DNA of 64,000 bases, from the NCBI RefSeq assembly GCF_900120005.1, contig NZ_LT635453.1, positions 1-64,000 on the forward strand. The letters run 5' to 3'. The notes beneath the pieces were generated by a model. The model had not been told where the DNA came from, did not search any database, and was given only the letters and a program-made list of their open reading frames with translations. This document shows positions 31,760 through 41,350 of this stretch, in pieces (position 1 is the first letter of the stretch; each line of letters opens with the position of its first letter). Position numbers and translations under genes: made by a program. This stretch comes from Holdemania sp. Marseille-P2844 (GTDB lineage Bacteria > Bacillota_I > Bacilli_A > Erysipelotrichales > Erysipelotrichaceae).

Positions 31760-32098
31760 ATGAACGCACAATTTAAAAAAGGCGTGCTCGATCTGGTCGT
31801 CATGGTTGTCGTCAGTCAGCACGACATCTATGGCTACGAATTGGTCAAGCGGGTCTGCGAAGTCGTCGAAGTCAACGAAGGCACGATTTATCCGCTGCTC
31901 AAGCGGATGACCAACGAAAAGTATTTCGAAACCTACCTGGTGGAATCTACCGAAGGACCGCCGCGCAAGTATTACCGCATCACCGCGCTGGGATTGACAA
32001 CGATGAATCAGCTCAAAACGGAATGGCTGGCATTTTCCAAGCAATTAAATCTATTCCTGGAAGGGGGAAATCACGATGACCAAGAAGGAATTTCTTGA
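31760..32098 (+). CDS. PadR-family transcriptional regulator
   Basis: 112 residues, a compact winged helix-turn-helix: FKKGVLDLVVMVVVSQHDIYGYELVK (helices 1-2), EGTIYPLLKRM (recognition helix, about 40-50), and PPRKYYRITALG (wing). The C-terminal helix for dimerisation is short. It overlaps the next gene by 23 bp, so both are translated from one message. PadR proteins paired with DUF1700 membrane proteins respond to envelope or antibiotic stress in other Bacillota. An inverted repeat over its own promoter suggests autorepression. Confidence 0.92.
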   Translation: MNAQFKKGVLDLVVMVVVSQHDIYGYELVKRVCEVVEVNEGTIYPLLKRMTNEKYFETYLVESTEGPPRKYYRITALGLTTMNQLKTEWLAFSKQLNLFLEGGNHDDQEGIS

Positions 32099-33734
32099 TA
32101 AATTAGAACACAAGCTGCATCTGCTGAAACGCGATGAAATCCAGGATATTCTGGACGAGTATTCCGGGTATATCGACAACAAGCTGCAGGAAGGCAAAAC
32201 CGAGGATGAAGCGGTCGCCGACTTCGGCAACCTCGACGATCTGGCGCGGGAAATTCTCAGCGCGTACAAAATCAACGAAAAGTACACCCGCGATTCAAGC
32301 CGGGATATCATCGACAATGTGGTGGACGTGATGACCCAGGGGATCGACTCCGTGGTCAGCTACTTCGCCGGACACTTCAACACCCTCAGCGTCGAGGCCA
32401 TGATCCGGCTGATCGCGCTGGTATTGATCGCACTGGTGATCGTCGGTTTGATGAAAATCCCGTTTTCCCTGCTGGAAGCCCTGATCGTCAGTCTTCTGCG
32501 CGCCATCCTGCCGGGCTTTTTAGCGGCAGCTTTGAACTTCTTCGTTCGTCTGGCGATCAACCTGATTTATCTCTGCCTGGTCGTCCTGCTGATGGCGAGC
32601 TTTATTTCTCAGGGTTTGGAAAACAAGCCGGTCACCCTTCGGGATTTGTTTGAAAAACCGCTCCGGTTCAATTTCGGCAGGCGCCATGACGACGCCTGCT
32701 CTCCCCAAAGCGGCGTCCCGCAAACTGTAAATTCAAATCTTGCGAAGACGGAAAACGAAGCAGCGCAGCAGCGCAAAGAGGAAGAAGCCTTTGCCCAGGC
32801 GGAAACGGCGGCGAAGACGGAAGAGCAGATCGCAGCGGAAATCGACGAGGCGTTCAGTCAGGAATTCGACGAACCGCGGATTCTGGAAGATCCGATCGAT
32901 CCGCTGATTCAGCCGCGCGGCCGTTACCCTTATTATAATAATGAGGAAAAAACGGCTGAAAAGCAGGGCTGGGGGATTGGAAAAATTGCCGCCCGGCTGA
33001 TGATCGGGATCGTCCAGCTGATCACGCTGATGATTCTGATTCCGCTGGGACTGGGCGAGTTTGCGTTCTGCTTTGCCTTCGGCTTGTTGGTTTTCCTGTT
33101 ATTTCAAGGCGCGAAGCTGTGGGGCCTCATGTTGATCTGTCTGGGTTTGATCGGGATTTTCCAGACGGCGGTCGCCGCCTTGTGGCGGATCGTGCATCCG
33201 GCGACGAAAAAACGGCCGCTGTTGATCGCGCTGATCATCAGCGTGGTGATCACAGGCATTGGCGTCCCCTTGACGATGGTCGAATTCTCCAGTTTTAAAG
33301 AGGTTCCGATCCGCCAGGATTTCCCGGAATTGTTTCAGCCGCAAATCATCCATCTGATGGAAACGGATGATCTGGACAGAGTTTATTTATCGTTTGCTTT
33401 TGACGAGATCGTTTTCCGCGAGAATCCAAAGCTGGGCTACGGCAGTTTGCAGCTGATCCTGCCGCCGGGCGAGTATGAACCACGCTATAACGACCAGCTT
33501 AATCCGCCGAATTACGAATATGTTAAAACCGTCAATATCGTTGCGATTCACGGCAGTTCGGACAAATTCCGCACGGCGCTGAAGATTCTTCTGCGGGGCA
33601 TGCGGGAAGGAAAAACATATACAATGGACGACGATGGCATGCGATCGGCCCCATTGATCGTTGAAGCTTCGCATCCGACGCTTGAAAAACTGGCGATGGA
33701 CGAGAATCAGACACTTTTGTTGATTAATCGCTGA
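32076..33734 (+). CDS. DUF1700 (HAAS domain) membrane protein
   Basis: 552 residues. The N-terminal HAAS/DUF1700 helical domain (residues 1-75: MTKKEFLDKLEHKLHLL, DILDEYSGYIDNKLQEGKTEDEAVADFGN) is typical of partners of PadR regulators. Then come two groups of transmembrane helices (about 105-185 and 305-410) with an acidic cytoplasmic loop (EEQIAAEIDEAFSQEFDEPR) between them, and an extracellular C-terminal beta-rich domain (about 430-550). DUF1700 proteins are thought to sense envelope signals and bind PadR. It is unusually long compared with typical 180-300-residue members. Terminator at 33735. Confidence 0.85.
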   Translation: MTKKEFLDKLEHKLHLLKRDEIQDILDEYSGYIDNKLQEGKTEDEAVADFGNLDDLAREILSAYKINEKYTRDSSRDIIDNVVDVMTQGIDSVVSYFAGHFNTLSVEAMIRLIALVLIALVIVGLMKIPFSLLEALIVSLLRAILPGFLAAALNFFVRLAINLIYLCLVVLLMASFISQGLENKPVTLRDLFEKPLRFNFGRRHDDACSPQSGVPQTVNSNLAKTENEAAQQRKEEEAFAQAETAAKTEEQIAAEIDEAFSQEFDEPRILEDPIDPLIQPRGRYPYYNNEEKTAEKQGWGIGKIAARLMIGIVQLITLMILIPLGLGEFAFCFAFGLLVFLLFQGAKLWGLMLICLGLIGIFQTAVAALWRIVHPATKKRPLLIALIISVVITGIGVPLTMVEFSSFKEVPIRQDFPELFQPQIIHLMETDDLDRVYLSFAFDEIVFRENPKLGYGSLQLILPPGEYEPRYNDQLNPPNYEYVKTVNIVAIHGSSDKFRTALKILLRGMREGKTYTMDDDGMRSAPLIVEASHPTLEKLAMDENQTLLLINR

Positions 33735-33762
33735 CAGACGAACCTGAAATTCGTCTGTTTTT
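33735..33762 (+). terminator. Terminator of the PadR-DUF1700 operon
   Basis: CAGACGAA pairs with TTCGTCTG (33735-33742 with 33750-33757), followed by TTTTT, starting at the stop codon. Confidence 0.9.
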
Positions 33763-33847
33763 GCGTTTTCAGGCAAGTTCTGGCTTTTGCCGCGGACGGG
33801 CTTCTATGATAAAATGAAGCATATTGAAAACAGCGGAGGCGATCATC

Positions 33848-36517
33848 ATGAAAATTCCAAATTTACTGGCGCCGGGGTATTTGCACAGCCTGTTGATCAA
33901 AGCGAAGATTCAGGAACAGAACGGGCGGTTTCTGACGCATTATGCCCTCGGGACGGTATCCGGACTGATCCGTGCGCAGGCGATGGCAAATGAAAACGCG
34001 ACGCGGGACAGTCTGATGGCGTCGATGCGGATTCAGGGGGCAGAGAGCGTTTGCCGGGTCTATCGCAAAATGGTGCGTTATCCTGATTTTCATCGCCAGC
34101 TGATTGCGTTTCGGCGACTGATGCAGGATTACGGGCTGACGTTGGCTGAGCTGCCGGAAAAGAGCGAAGGGCAGCGGGAATTGAAGGCGTTATTGGCCTT
34201 GATCGCCGATCTTCCTTTTACACATTTGCAGGAAGAACGTTTTCTCGCCGAAATCCAGACGCTCGATTTCAGCGGGGCCGAGTGCACGCCCGGCTGGATC
34301 GAGGATCTGCATCAGCAGCGTTTACTTGATGCTTTGAAGGCGCAGGGGCTGCGGTTCAAGCCGCTGAAGCAGGCGCAGCCGCGGACAACGCGGTTTTACA
34401 AGGCGCTGAATTCCCGGCAGGAAGCAGAGGGGCTGGCCCAGCTTTTGCTGCGCGAGCAATGGAAGCCGGAGGAAGTCATGATCATTCTGTGCAACAGTCA
34501 GCGCGACGGCGGGCTGGTCCGCTCCGTACTGACCCGTTACCAGCTGCCGGCGGCCCAGGTTGCTTATCAGAAACCATCGAAAATCCTGCGCTGCTTTGAC
34601 GCTTTGGTGTCGCTGACCCGCGCGCCGTCAATCGCGGCGGTTCTGACAACGCTGCAGCTGAAAACCTATCCGACGTTGATTTCCGAGGCGTATGTTCAGT
34701 ATCTGACACAGTTTGTTTTTGACCTGAACGATCTGTGCAAGCCGGTTTTCACGCATGTACAGCAGGCGCTGGAAAGCAACACACTGCTCAATATCATTGA
34801 AAAAGAAAATCTGCTGCGGCTGGAATCGCAGGCTCAGAGCGTGCATGAACAGCTGCTTCCCTGGCTGCTTCCGCTGCTGGAGGATGTCCCGCTGAGCGAA
34901 AAGCTCACCCGCTGCTATGAACTGCTTCGTCAGCATTCTTGCTTAAATGACGAATTGGAACGGCGGGCGTTATTAAATCTGAAGACCACGCTGGAGGATT
35001 GCTGGGATCTGCTGGAACAGCCGGGAGCTCTCGACATGTTCATGGCGCTGCTTGCGCAGAAAAAGCTGGAAATCAGCGAAGAAGTCGACGGCCGAATCGC
35101 GATCACCGATCTGAAGCATCCGCTTCCCTGCCGGCCGCTGACAATTCTTTTCGGCGCGGATCAGAATAGTTTCCCGGGAAATATCGCAGCCACCGGGATC
35201 TTTGACGAGGATTATCTGAAGACCACTTCGATGCCATCCCAGGCTGAGCGCTACGATCATTACACTCGCCAGCTGGAATGGATCTACACCAGCGCATCCC
35301 ACTGCCTGATCTATTCTTACGCTGCCGGCAACTACGAAGGCAAGAGCTGGGACGTCGCGTTTGAAATTGAACAGCGCGCGGCCACCCGCGCCGTGCTGTG
35401 GCCGCTGGTTCAAAACGAGGTCTATTCCGATCAGCGGCATCAGCTATCGCCGGATACCGCCCGCCGTCTGTTTGCCCCGGATCATGTGCTGCGCGGCAGT
35501 ATTTCTTCCTTTGAAACTTATTTCCAATGTCCTTATGCCTACTTCCTCAAAAGCGGTCTGCGCTTATCCAGAGGCAGTTTGACAACGGTAGATGCCGCCA
35601 TAACCGGTACGATCCAGCACGCGCTGCTGGAACAGGGTATCCGGTCTCAGGGCAAGGCTTACGCCAGCCTCAGCGAAACAGAAATAAACGCGATCCTGAA
35701 TCCTTATTTCCAGCAGCTCGACGCTCTGTTTCCTGATCAACATGCCGAAATCGACCAGATTCAGCGGCGGATGCAGCTGAATTTAAAGCAGCTGCTTCAG
35801 GCGCTGGCCGCCATGGAGGAAAACACTTCGTTTGCACCCGCCTTTCAGGAACTCCGCTTTGAAGAAGATCTGCTTGAAACCGGCGGCGTCACCGTGCGCT
35901 TAAATGGAATTATCGACCGCATTGACACCTGCCTCAACGACTTGCGGATTCTGGATTACAAAAGCTCCGCCAAAACACTCAGCGAAGCCAGGGTCAAAGC
36001 CGGACTCCAGCTGCAGCTGTTAACCTACCTGATCATTGCCGTCCGCAAGCTCGGGCTGCAACCGGCCGGCGCGTATTACTGTTCCTTAAAAAATGAAACG
36101 ATCAGCGTCAGCGAAGCTTCGCTGAACGGCCGGCGTATGGAAATTGAAGACGTTGACCGCGATGAATGGATGAGCGAATTGCAAAGCAGCCATCAGCTCA
36201 AGGGCTGGACGATGAAGGAGTGCGAAGGTTTGGATTACGACGGCACGCACGTACAGGGACTAACCTGTAAAGACGGTCAGGTCAAAGTCCGAAGCCTGAA
36301 AGACTTCGACAATGTCCAGGCACTGATTCTGGAACTTTACCAGCTGTTGGTCCAACAGCTCAGCGCAGGCCGGATAGAGCTGGATCCGGTTGAAGGCGCA
36401 TGTTTATTCTGTGATTTCAAACCTGTCTGCCGGCTGCGCAAAGCGCCGAAAAAACCGGCGGCGCTGGTTGGCAAAGAAGAAGGAAAGGAGGTGCGGGATG
36501 GCGATTCAATGGAGTGA
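33848..36517 (+). CDS. addB: AddB/RexB-like nuclease subunit of the recombination helicase-nuclease
   Basis: 889 residues. The C-terminal third is a PD-(D/E)XK nuclease (GIIDRID near 695, ILDYKSS near 710, QLQLLTYL) flanked by the four Fe-S cysteines of the family: one in YFQCPYAYF and three in CLFCDFKPVC near residue 865. The N-terminal part has an inactive UvrD-like fold. The usual AddB Walker A is missing, and the protein is 250-300 residues shorter than AddB or RexB, so it should not hydrolyse ATP. With AddA it trims double-strand breaks at Chi sites. The start is the ATG at 33848, eight bases after GGAGG. It overlaps addA by 20 bp. Confidence 0.85.
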   Translation: MKIPNLLAPGYLHSLLIKAKIQEQNGRFLTHYALGTVSGLIRAQAMANENATRDSLMASMRIQGAESVCRVYRKMVRYPDFHRQLIAFRRLMQDYGLTLAELPEKSEGQRELKALLALIADLPFTHLQEERFLAEIQTLDFSGAECTPGWIEDLHQQRLLDALKAQGLRFKPLKQAQPRTTRFYKALNSRQEAEGLAQLLLREQWKPEEVMIILCNSQRDGGLVRSVLTRYQLPAAQVAYQKPSKILRCFDALVSLTRAPSIAAVLTTLQLKTYPTLISEAYVQYLTQFVFDLNDLCKPVFTHVQQALESNTLLNIIEKENLLRLESQAQSVHEQLLPWLLPLLEDVPLSEKLTRCYELLRQHSCLNDELERRALLNLKTTLEDCWDLLEQPGALDMFMALLAQKKLEISEEVDGRIAITDLKHPLPCRPLTILFGADQNSFPGNIAATGIFDEDYLKTTSMPSQAERYDHYTRQLEWIYTSASHCLIYSYAAGNYEGKSWDVAFEIEQRAATRAVLWPLVQNEVYSDQRHQLSPDTARRLFAPDHVLRGSISSFETYFQCPYAYFLKSGLRLSRGSLTTVDAAITGTIQHALLEQGIRSQGKAYASLSETEINAILNPYFQQLDALFPDQHAEIDQIQRRMQLNLKQLLQALAAMEENTSFAPAFQELRFEEDLLETGGVTVRLNGIIDRIDTCLNDLRILDYKSSAKTLSEARVKAGLQLQLLTYLIIAVRKLGLQPAGAYYCSLKNETISVSEASLNGRRMEIEDVDRDEWMSELQSSHQLKGWTMKECEGLDYDGTHVQGLTCKDGQVKVRSLKDFDNVQALILELYQLLVQQLSAGRIELDPVEGACLFCDFKPVCRLRKAPKKPAALVGKEEGKEVRDGDSME

Positions 36518-39500
36518 GGAACAGCTCAAGGCGATTCATACGACCGATCATAACATTCTGGTTTCTGCTTCAGCCGGAGCGGGCAAGACAACCGTCCTGG
36601 TCGCGCGGTTAATGAAACGGATGCTCGAAGACCACATCAGCATCGACCGCATCGTCGCGATGACCTTCACCGAAGCAGCAGCCAGCGAAATGAAAAAACG
36701 ACTGCTGCAAAGTCTGAACGACAAGCTGCAGGAACCCGATCTGGACGAAGAGGAAGCGCAATATTGCCGCCAGCAGCTGATCCTGCTGCAAAGCGCGCAT
36801 ATCAGCACGATTCACTCGTTCTGTCTGTCGATCATTCAAGCCGACTACGCCCTGATCGGACTAAACCCGGCCCGCATCCAGCGGATTTTTGACGATGCGG
36901 CAGTAGCGCAGATGAAGGAGCAGGCGTTTACCCACGCCTGCCGGAAGCAGATGGCGCAGGATCCCGGGCAGTTTACGACACTGCTGCAAACATTTTCCAG
37001 CCGCAGTGAGGATGTATCCGAGCTGAAGAAAGCGGTGCTGACGATCTCGGCCAAAGCGTCCGGGTCGCAGGATCCGCAAGCCTGGATCCGAACGGCAGCG
37101 GAAGCTTACGCGCCGATCGCCCGTCTCGATCAGCTGCCTTCCCCGGCAAAAGAAGCTTTCTTTGAAAGCTGCGCCGTAGAAGCGGGACGGCTGGAAGACT
37201 GCGCCGTCCAGATGCAGCGGATATTATTCGACGCGTATCCCGACAAAGAAAAGCAGGCCAACGAGGTTCTTCTATTCCTTGGCAAGCTGGCGCCGGCGAT
37301 TCAAGCTGCGAAAAATTACGATTACCGGGAATACCGCCGCGCGTTGTTCGGCGCGATCCAGACCAAGATCAGTACGCTGAAAGACGCGCTGGATTTCAAC
37401 GCGCTGCGCAAACAGCTCAACGCGCTGGCAAAGGATCTTGTCAGCCGGACCTATACCGAGGAAACCCTGCTTTCCGACCTGACATTGACCTATGCGATCA
37501 TAAAGCCGTTAACGGCGCTGACGCTCGACTACCTTGCGCTGTATGCACAGCTGAAGGAAGCGCAGGAAGGGATCGACTTCGATGATATGGAACATTTCGC
37601 CTATCAGATTTTAACCGCGGAAAACAATCTGGCCGCGAAGCGGTATCAGGAGCGCTTTGATGAAATCATGGTCGACGAATTCCAGGATTCCAATGATCTG
37701 CAGAATGCGATCATCAATCTGATTTCCCGCGGCGCAAACGTCTTCCGCGTCGGCGACGTCAAGCAGTCGATTTACCGGTTCCGCGGCGGAAAGCCGCAGA
37801 TCATGCGCAATTTGATGAACGACGCCCGGCCGGAAAATTGTTTTATTCACCTTTCCAGCAATTACCGTTCCAAGCAGATGATCGTCGATTTCAACAATGA
37901 TCTGTTTCTGCGGCTGATGAACATTCCCGGCTGTTCCGATCAATACACCGATCACGACTGCGTAAAAACCGGCGCTCCGGCTCAGAAGCAGGACAACTAT
38001 CCGGTTGAATTCCATGCGCTGATGACCAAAGCGCTGAAGGATCAGGATGAGGGGGCGGAAAATCTCGCCGCCAATCAGATCAAAGCGCAGTACATCGCCC
38101 AACAGATCTTAACGATGCACGAAACCTCAGACTTCCGGCAATGGAAAGATTACGTCGTGCTCGTGCGTTCCCATGCGGTTAAATCCCATTTGAAGCAAGC
38201 TTTCGATCAGGCAGGCATTCCTTATTACATCGACGCGAAAGCAGGGTTCTATCAATCGGAAGCAATGCAGATTCTGCTTTCCTGGTTTCGAATTCTGATC
38301 AATCCGGCCGATAATTTATCGTTAACCGCCGTGTTATCCTCTGACTTTTATCAGGCGGATGACGAGGAATTGGCACGTCTGGCAATGAAGCGGGAGCGCC
38401 GGCCGATCTTCGATATCCTGAAAGAAGAACATCATCCGCTGGTCGCTGACCGGCAGCGGTTAAACGACATCGCACAAAAGCTGGGATTGTGCGCTTTGCT
38501 TGACGCGCTGTTTCAGATTCATCACTTTTATGAAGAGCATTGTACCGCTCAGCAGCGGACCAACTGTGACCTGCTTCGCCAGAAAGCGGAACAATACAGC
38601 GCCGAGCATTCCGATTCGCTGACCGGCTTTCTCGCGATGATCGACCAGGTGAGCGAGGAAAAAACCTCCGAAGCCATTCCCGTTGGCAATGAGGACGACG
38701 TTGTCAAAGTGATGACCATTCACCAATCCAAAGGTCTTCAGTTTCCTGTCGTCTTTTACTGGGCGAGCAGCCGGATCGACATTATGGATAAAAAAGAAAC
38801 GTGCATTGCGGATGCGGATCTGGGGATCGGCCTGCCGGCGCTGGAGCTGCCATGGCGGTTTAAGCGGCCGACCGCGATCCGGCAGGCGATCGAATATAAA
38901 ATCACGCTGGAAGAATTGGAAGAAAATATCCGGATTCTCTACGTCGCCCTGACCCGGGCGCAGAATCAGATGATTCTGGTCGATACGATCAAAGGCGAGC
39001 TGCCGCATAAACCGGTAACGATGAACACGCTGCTGGAACGCAAAGGGACGACGGACCTGATTTTATCCGCGATGTGCGAAAGTAACTCCAGCTTCTGGAA
39101 AGTCCGGACGATTGAAGATCGCTGGGAGGTCCAGCAGCTTCAGCACCGCCGCAAAGCGGTCATCTCCCTGCCGCGCTATACGGAAGAAAAGCCCTTACCG
39201 GTCACCCTGACGCCGTCGGAAACAGAACAGACCGCATATATTCCTGCGCTGTTTCCAAAAAGTAAAGCTGTCCGGCCAGCTCAGCGGGGCATCCAGCTGC
39301 ATGAAGCGGTGGAACGCCTGCCGGAAGGAGATTGGACGGAAAGTCAGATCCGCGGCCTGCTTCCGGAAATAAGACGTTCTGACATCCTTCTTTTGCTTCA
39401 GCTGAACAAACAGCCGTTATTTCAGCACTGTCAAACAATGTCCGTTGAAAAGGAATTCTCCTTCGCCGTCCTTTCCGGCAACGAATTAATTCAGGGGCAG

Positions 39501-39728
39501 ATGGACTATGTCGCACAGGATGAAAATGAAGTTATACTGATTGATTTCAAGAGTGATCGTCATGCCCAGGCCGACCAGTTAAAAACGTTGTATGCCCGGC
39601 AGATTTCAATTTATCTGCGCTGTCTGCGCGAAATGATTCCGGACAAAAGAATCCGCGCCTATCTGTACTCATTTGATCTTGATCAGTTCATCGAAATGAC
39701 GCCTGAAGCTGAATTGGCGGCTGCGTAA
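36498..39728 (+). CDS. addA: AddA helicase-nuclease subunit
   Basis: 1076 residues. UvrD-type helicase motifs appear in order: SAGAGKTTVLVARL (motif I, near 25), DEFQDSND (II, near 395), GDVKQSIYRFRGGKP (III), NYRSK (IV), MTIHQSKGLQFPVVFYW (V, near 740) and LYVALTRAQ (VI, near 815). A C-terminal PD-(D/E)XK nuclease follows (GQMDYVAQD, then VILIDFKSDR near 1015). AddAB is the Bacillota counterpart of RecBCD. The start is the ATG at 36498 after AAAGGAGGTGCGGG, inside the end of addB. The operon ends at a terminator at 39744. Confidence 0.92.
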   Translation: MAIQWSEEQLKAIHTTDHNILVSASAGAGKTTVLVARLMKRMLEDHISIDRIVAMTFTEAAASEMKKRLLQSLNDKLQEPDLDEEEAQYCRQQLILLQSAHISTIHSFCLSIIQADYALIGLNPARIQRIFDDAAVAQMKEQAFTHACRKQMAQDPGQFTTLLQTFSSRSEDVSELKKAVLTISAKASGSQDPQAWIRTAAEAYAPIARLDQLPSPAKEAFFESCAVEAGRLEDCAVQMQRILFDAYPDKEKQANEVLLFLGKLAPAIQAAKNYDYREYRRALFGAIQTKISTLKDALDFNALRKQLNALAKDLVSRTYTEETLLSDLTLTYAIIKPLTALTLDYLALYAQLKEAQEGIDFDDMEHFAYQILTAENNLAAKRYQERFDEIMVDEFQDSNDLQNAIINLISRGANVFRVGDVKQSIYRFRGGKPQIMRNLMNDARPENCFIHLSSNYRSKQMIVDFNNDLFLRLMNIPGCSDQYTDHDCVKTGAPAQKQDNYPVEFHALMTKALKDQDEGAENLAANQIKAQYIAQQILTMHETSDFRQWKDYVVLVRSHAVKSHLKQAFDQAGIPYYIDAKAGFYQSEAMQILLSWFRILINPADNLSLTAVLSSDFYQADDEELARLAMKRERRPIFDILKEEHHPLVADRQRLNDIAQKLGLCALLDALFQIHHFYEEHCTAQQRTNCDLLRQKAEQYSAEHSDSLTGFLAMIDQVSEEKTSEAIPVGNEDDVVKVMTIHQSKGLQFPVVFYWASSRIDIMDKKETCIADADLGIGLPALELPWRFKRPTAIRQAIEYKITLEELEENIRILYVALTRAQNQMILVDTIKGELPHKPVTMNTLLERKGTTDLILSAMCESNSSFWKVRTIEDRWEVQQLQHRRKAVISLPRYTEEKPLPVTLTPSETEQTAYIPALFPKSKAVRPAQRGIQLHEAVERLPEGDWTESQIRGLLPEIRRSDILLLLQLNKQPLFQHCQTMSVEKEFSFAVLSGNELIQGQMDYVAQDENEVILIDFKSDRHAQADQLKTLYARQISIYLRCLREMIPDKRIRAYLYSFDLDQFIEMTPEAELAAA

Positions 39729-39743
39729 AAACCGAACCCAAAG

Positions 39744-39778
39744 AAAAAGCGATCTGATCATCCAGCTTCGCTTTTTTT
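39744..39778 (+). terminator. Terminator of the addBA operon
   Basis: AAAAAGCGA pairs with TCGCTTTTT (39744-39752 with 39768-39776); the T run continues. Confidence 0.88.
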
Positions 39779-39986
39779 CATCTTCTTAAAATTAAACCCA
39801 TGGGAACAAATCACAATTTTCCCAATTCACTCCATGACGCTCAATGCTTAAGGATCGTTTCCTCCCGGGTCGTTTAAGCTGAAAGAATACCAGCCTTCAC
39901 CCTGCGGATCATCAAAAATACTCTTTTATCAGAGTCACATTGATCATAAAAATAAATTATACCATGAAATGGTAACTGTTTTTTAA

Positions 39987-40264
39987 TTTTGAATGATCAC
40001 TGAGAAATTCATTGTTTATCGTTGATTTTTAATCCAAGCATTCACAAAAAAGCCAAATAGTATATCACTTTTTCTAATTCGTGCACGTTTTTGAATGATA
40101 ACTCTGAATTTCATCGTTTATCGCCGATTTTCAAGATTATCATTCAAAATTAAGCGCAAAAATAAAAGCTAATATTATAACATATTTTTAATTCTTCGCA
40201 CGATTTTGAACGATTGCGCTGAAATTCGTCGTTGATCGTTGATTTCCGGGGGAATCATTCAAAA
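39987..40264. repeat. Three-copy palindromic repeat family (about 60-bp units, 102- and 115-bp spacing)
   Basis: Units at 39987-40047, 40089-40149 and 40204-40264 each start TTTTGAAYGAT, contain a shared core (gAAATTCRTCGTTTATCGttGATTTT-like) and end CATTCAnAAA. Unit 2 has a perfect 13-bp inverted repeat (TTTTGAATGATAA at 40089-40101 with TTATCATTCAAAA at 40137-40149); unit 3 has 11 of 12 bases paired; unit 1 is decayed. Spacers share ATTCGTGCACG/ATTCTTCGCACG. No open frame. Together with the terminators at both ends this accounts for the 570-bp gap; 39860-39980 is AT-rich with only a small ACCAT-GAA-ATGGT palindrome. Confidence 0.75.
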
Positions 40265-40288
40265 AACCCTGACTGTTTTCAGCCAGGG
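40261..40288 (-). terminator. Terminator of the PTS-aldolase-transaldolase operon
   Basis: CCCTGaCTG pairs with CAGcCAGGG (40267-40275 with 40280-40288), followed on the minus strand by six T. It lies 10 bp past the stop of the last gene and abuts repeat unit 3. Confidence 0.85.
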
Positions 40289-40297
40289 ATAATCAAA

Positions 40298-41350
40298 TTA
40301 GCCGATTAAACTGTCAATCAAGGACTGCGCCTGTTTCCACGCCGATTCAAATGACGAACGGAACAGGACGACCGGTCCGAAAGCTTCGTATTCCGAAGGT
40401 TCGATCGCATGCAGGCAATAACTCTTACGGAAATCCGGGAGCTTCTCAAGCAGCTCATCCAGCACGGCGGGCGGCGTTGGCTGGGCAAACCGCTCGATCA
40501 CCGGCGGATTCTGATCTATCAACTGATCGGCAGTCCCCTTCCAGTTGATCGTAACGCAAGCCTGAGCGCCTACCATCTCTGTGAAATGATGCAGTCCCCG
40601 CGCACCGCCGCCGATGAAGCCGACATCCGGATATTGGGTCCGGGTCATCGCATAGGTCTTTTTCGTAGCCGCAATACCGGCCTGAAACAACACATCTGAG
40701 GCGATGGCGACCTCCGTTTCCTGTACTGTTTTATACAGATATTCGTCCAGAATTCCCGTGATGTGCGAGTAATAGATTGGTGCCTTCCTGACGCAATGGC
40801 TTGTCGCTTCCGCATATACCCGACCGACATCCATGGCCTGACGAACCGACATCACCTCCGTCGCATTGATCGGTACGCCCTGAGCCGCCAGAATACTGAT
40901 GGCTTTTAACCCTTCTTCCGTAACAGGAATCTTAATCATAATATTCTCGCCCGCTTCCCGATTGAACAACCCGGTCTTTACAATCGAATCGCAATCCTCA
41001 TGGAACGGATCCCCCTGAATACTGACATATCCCCATCGCCCCTGCGACTGTTGATAAAGCGGTAAAAAGAGTTTGGCGATGCGGCCGACCAGCTCCCGCT
41101 GCACGGCGATCAAAATCTGATCCCGGGCGACGCCTTGATCCCGCAGCCGCATTATTAACTGTTGGATTTCCGGCAGCTCGCTTTCCCGCTGCATCATCTT
41201 CCAGACATACGCCGGATTCTGCGTACAGCCGCACGCCCCTTCCGCCAAGGCCCGCTTCGCCTCTTCCTGCGTCACATTATTGATCCAGAACCGCGTCGGC
41301 GTCAGTTCATTCACTCTGTGAAAATAAGTTTTTTCTTCCATGGACTTCAC
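40298..41350 (-). CDS. Transaldolase-family protein
   Basis: 350 residues, TIM-barrel. ACGCTQNPAYVWKMM near residue 40 matches the transaldolase T-x-N-P start, and MIKIPVTEEGLKAI near residue 138 holds the Schiff-base lysine in the IKIP/VKIP motif. It is longer than typical transaldolases (215-320) and divergent, so the substrate may not be sedoheptulose/fructose phosphate. The start is probably the GTG at 41350, which overlaps the racemase-like stop (GTGA) five bases after AGGAG; the ATG at 41341 is the alternative. Last gene of a seven-gene PTS operon. Confidence 0.82.
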   Translation of the reverse strand: MKSMEEKTYFHRVNELTPTRFWINNVTQEEAKRALAEGACGCTQNPAYVWKMMQRESELPEIQQLIMRLRDQGVARDQILIAVQRELVGRIAKLFLPLYQQSQGRWGYVSIQGDPFHEDCDSIVKTGLFNREAGENIMIKIPVTEEGLKAISILAAQGVPINATEVMSVRQAMDVGRVYAEATSHCVRKAPIYYSHITGILDEYLYKTVQETEVAIASDVLFQAGIAATKKTYAMTRTQYPDVGFIGGGARGLHHFTEMVGAQACVTINWKGTADQLIDQNPPVIERFAQPTPPAVLDELLEKLPDFRKSYCLHAIEPSEYEAFGPVVLFRSSFESAWKQAQSLIDSLIG

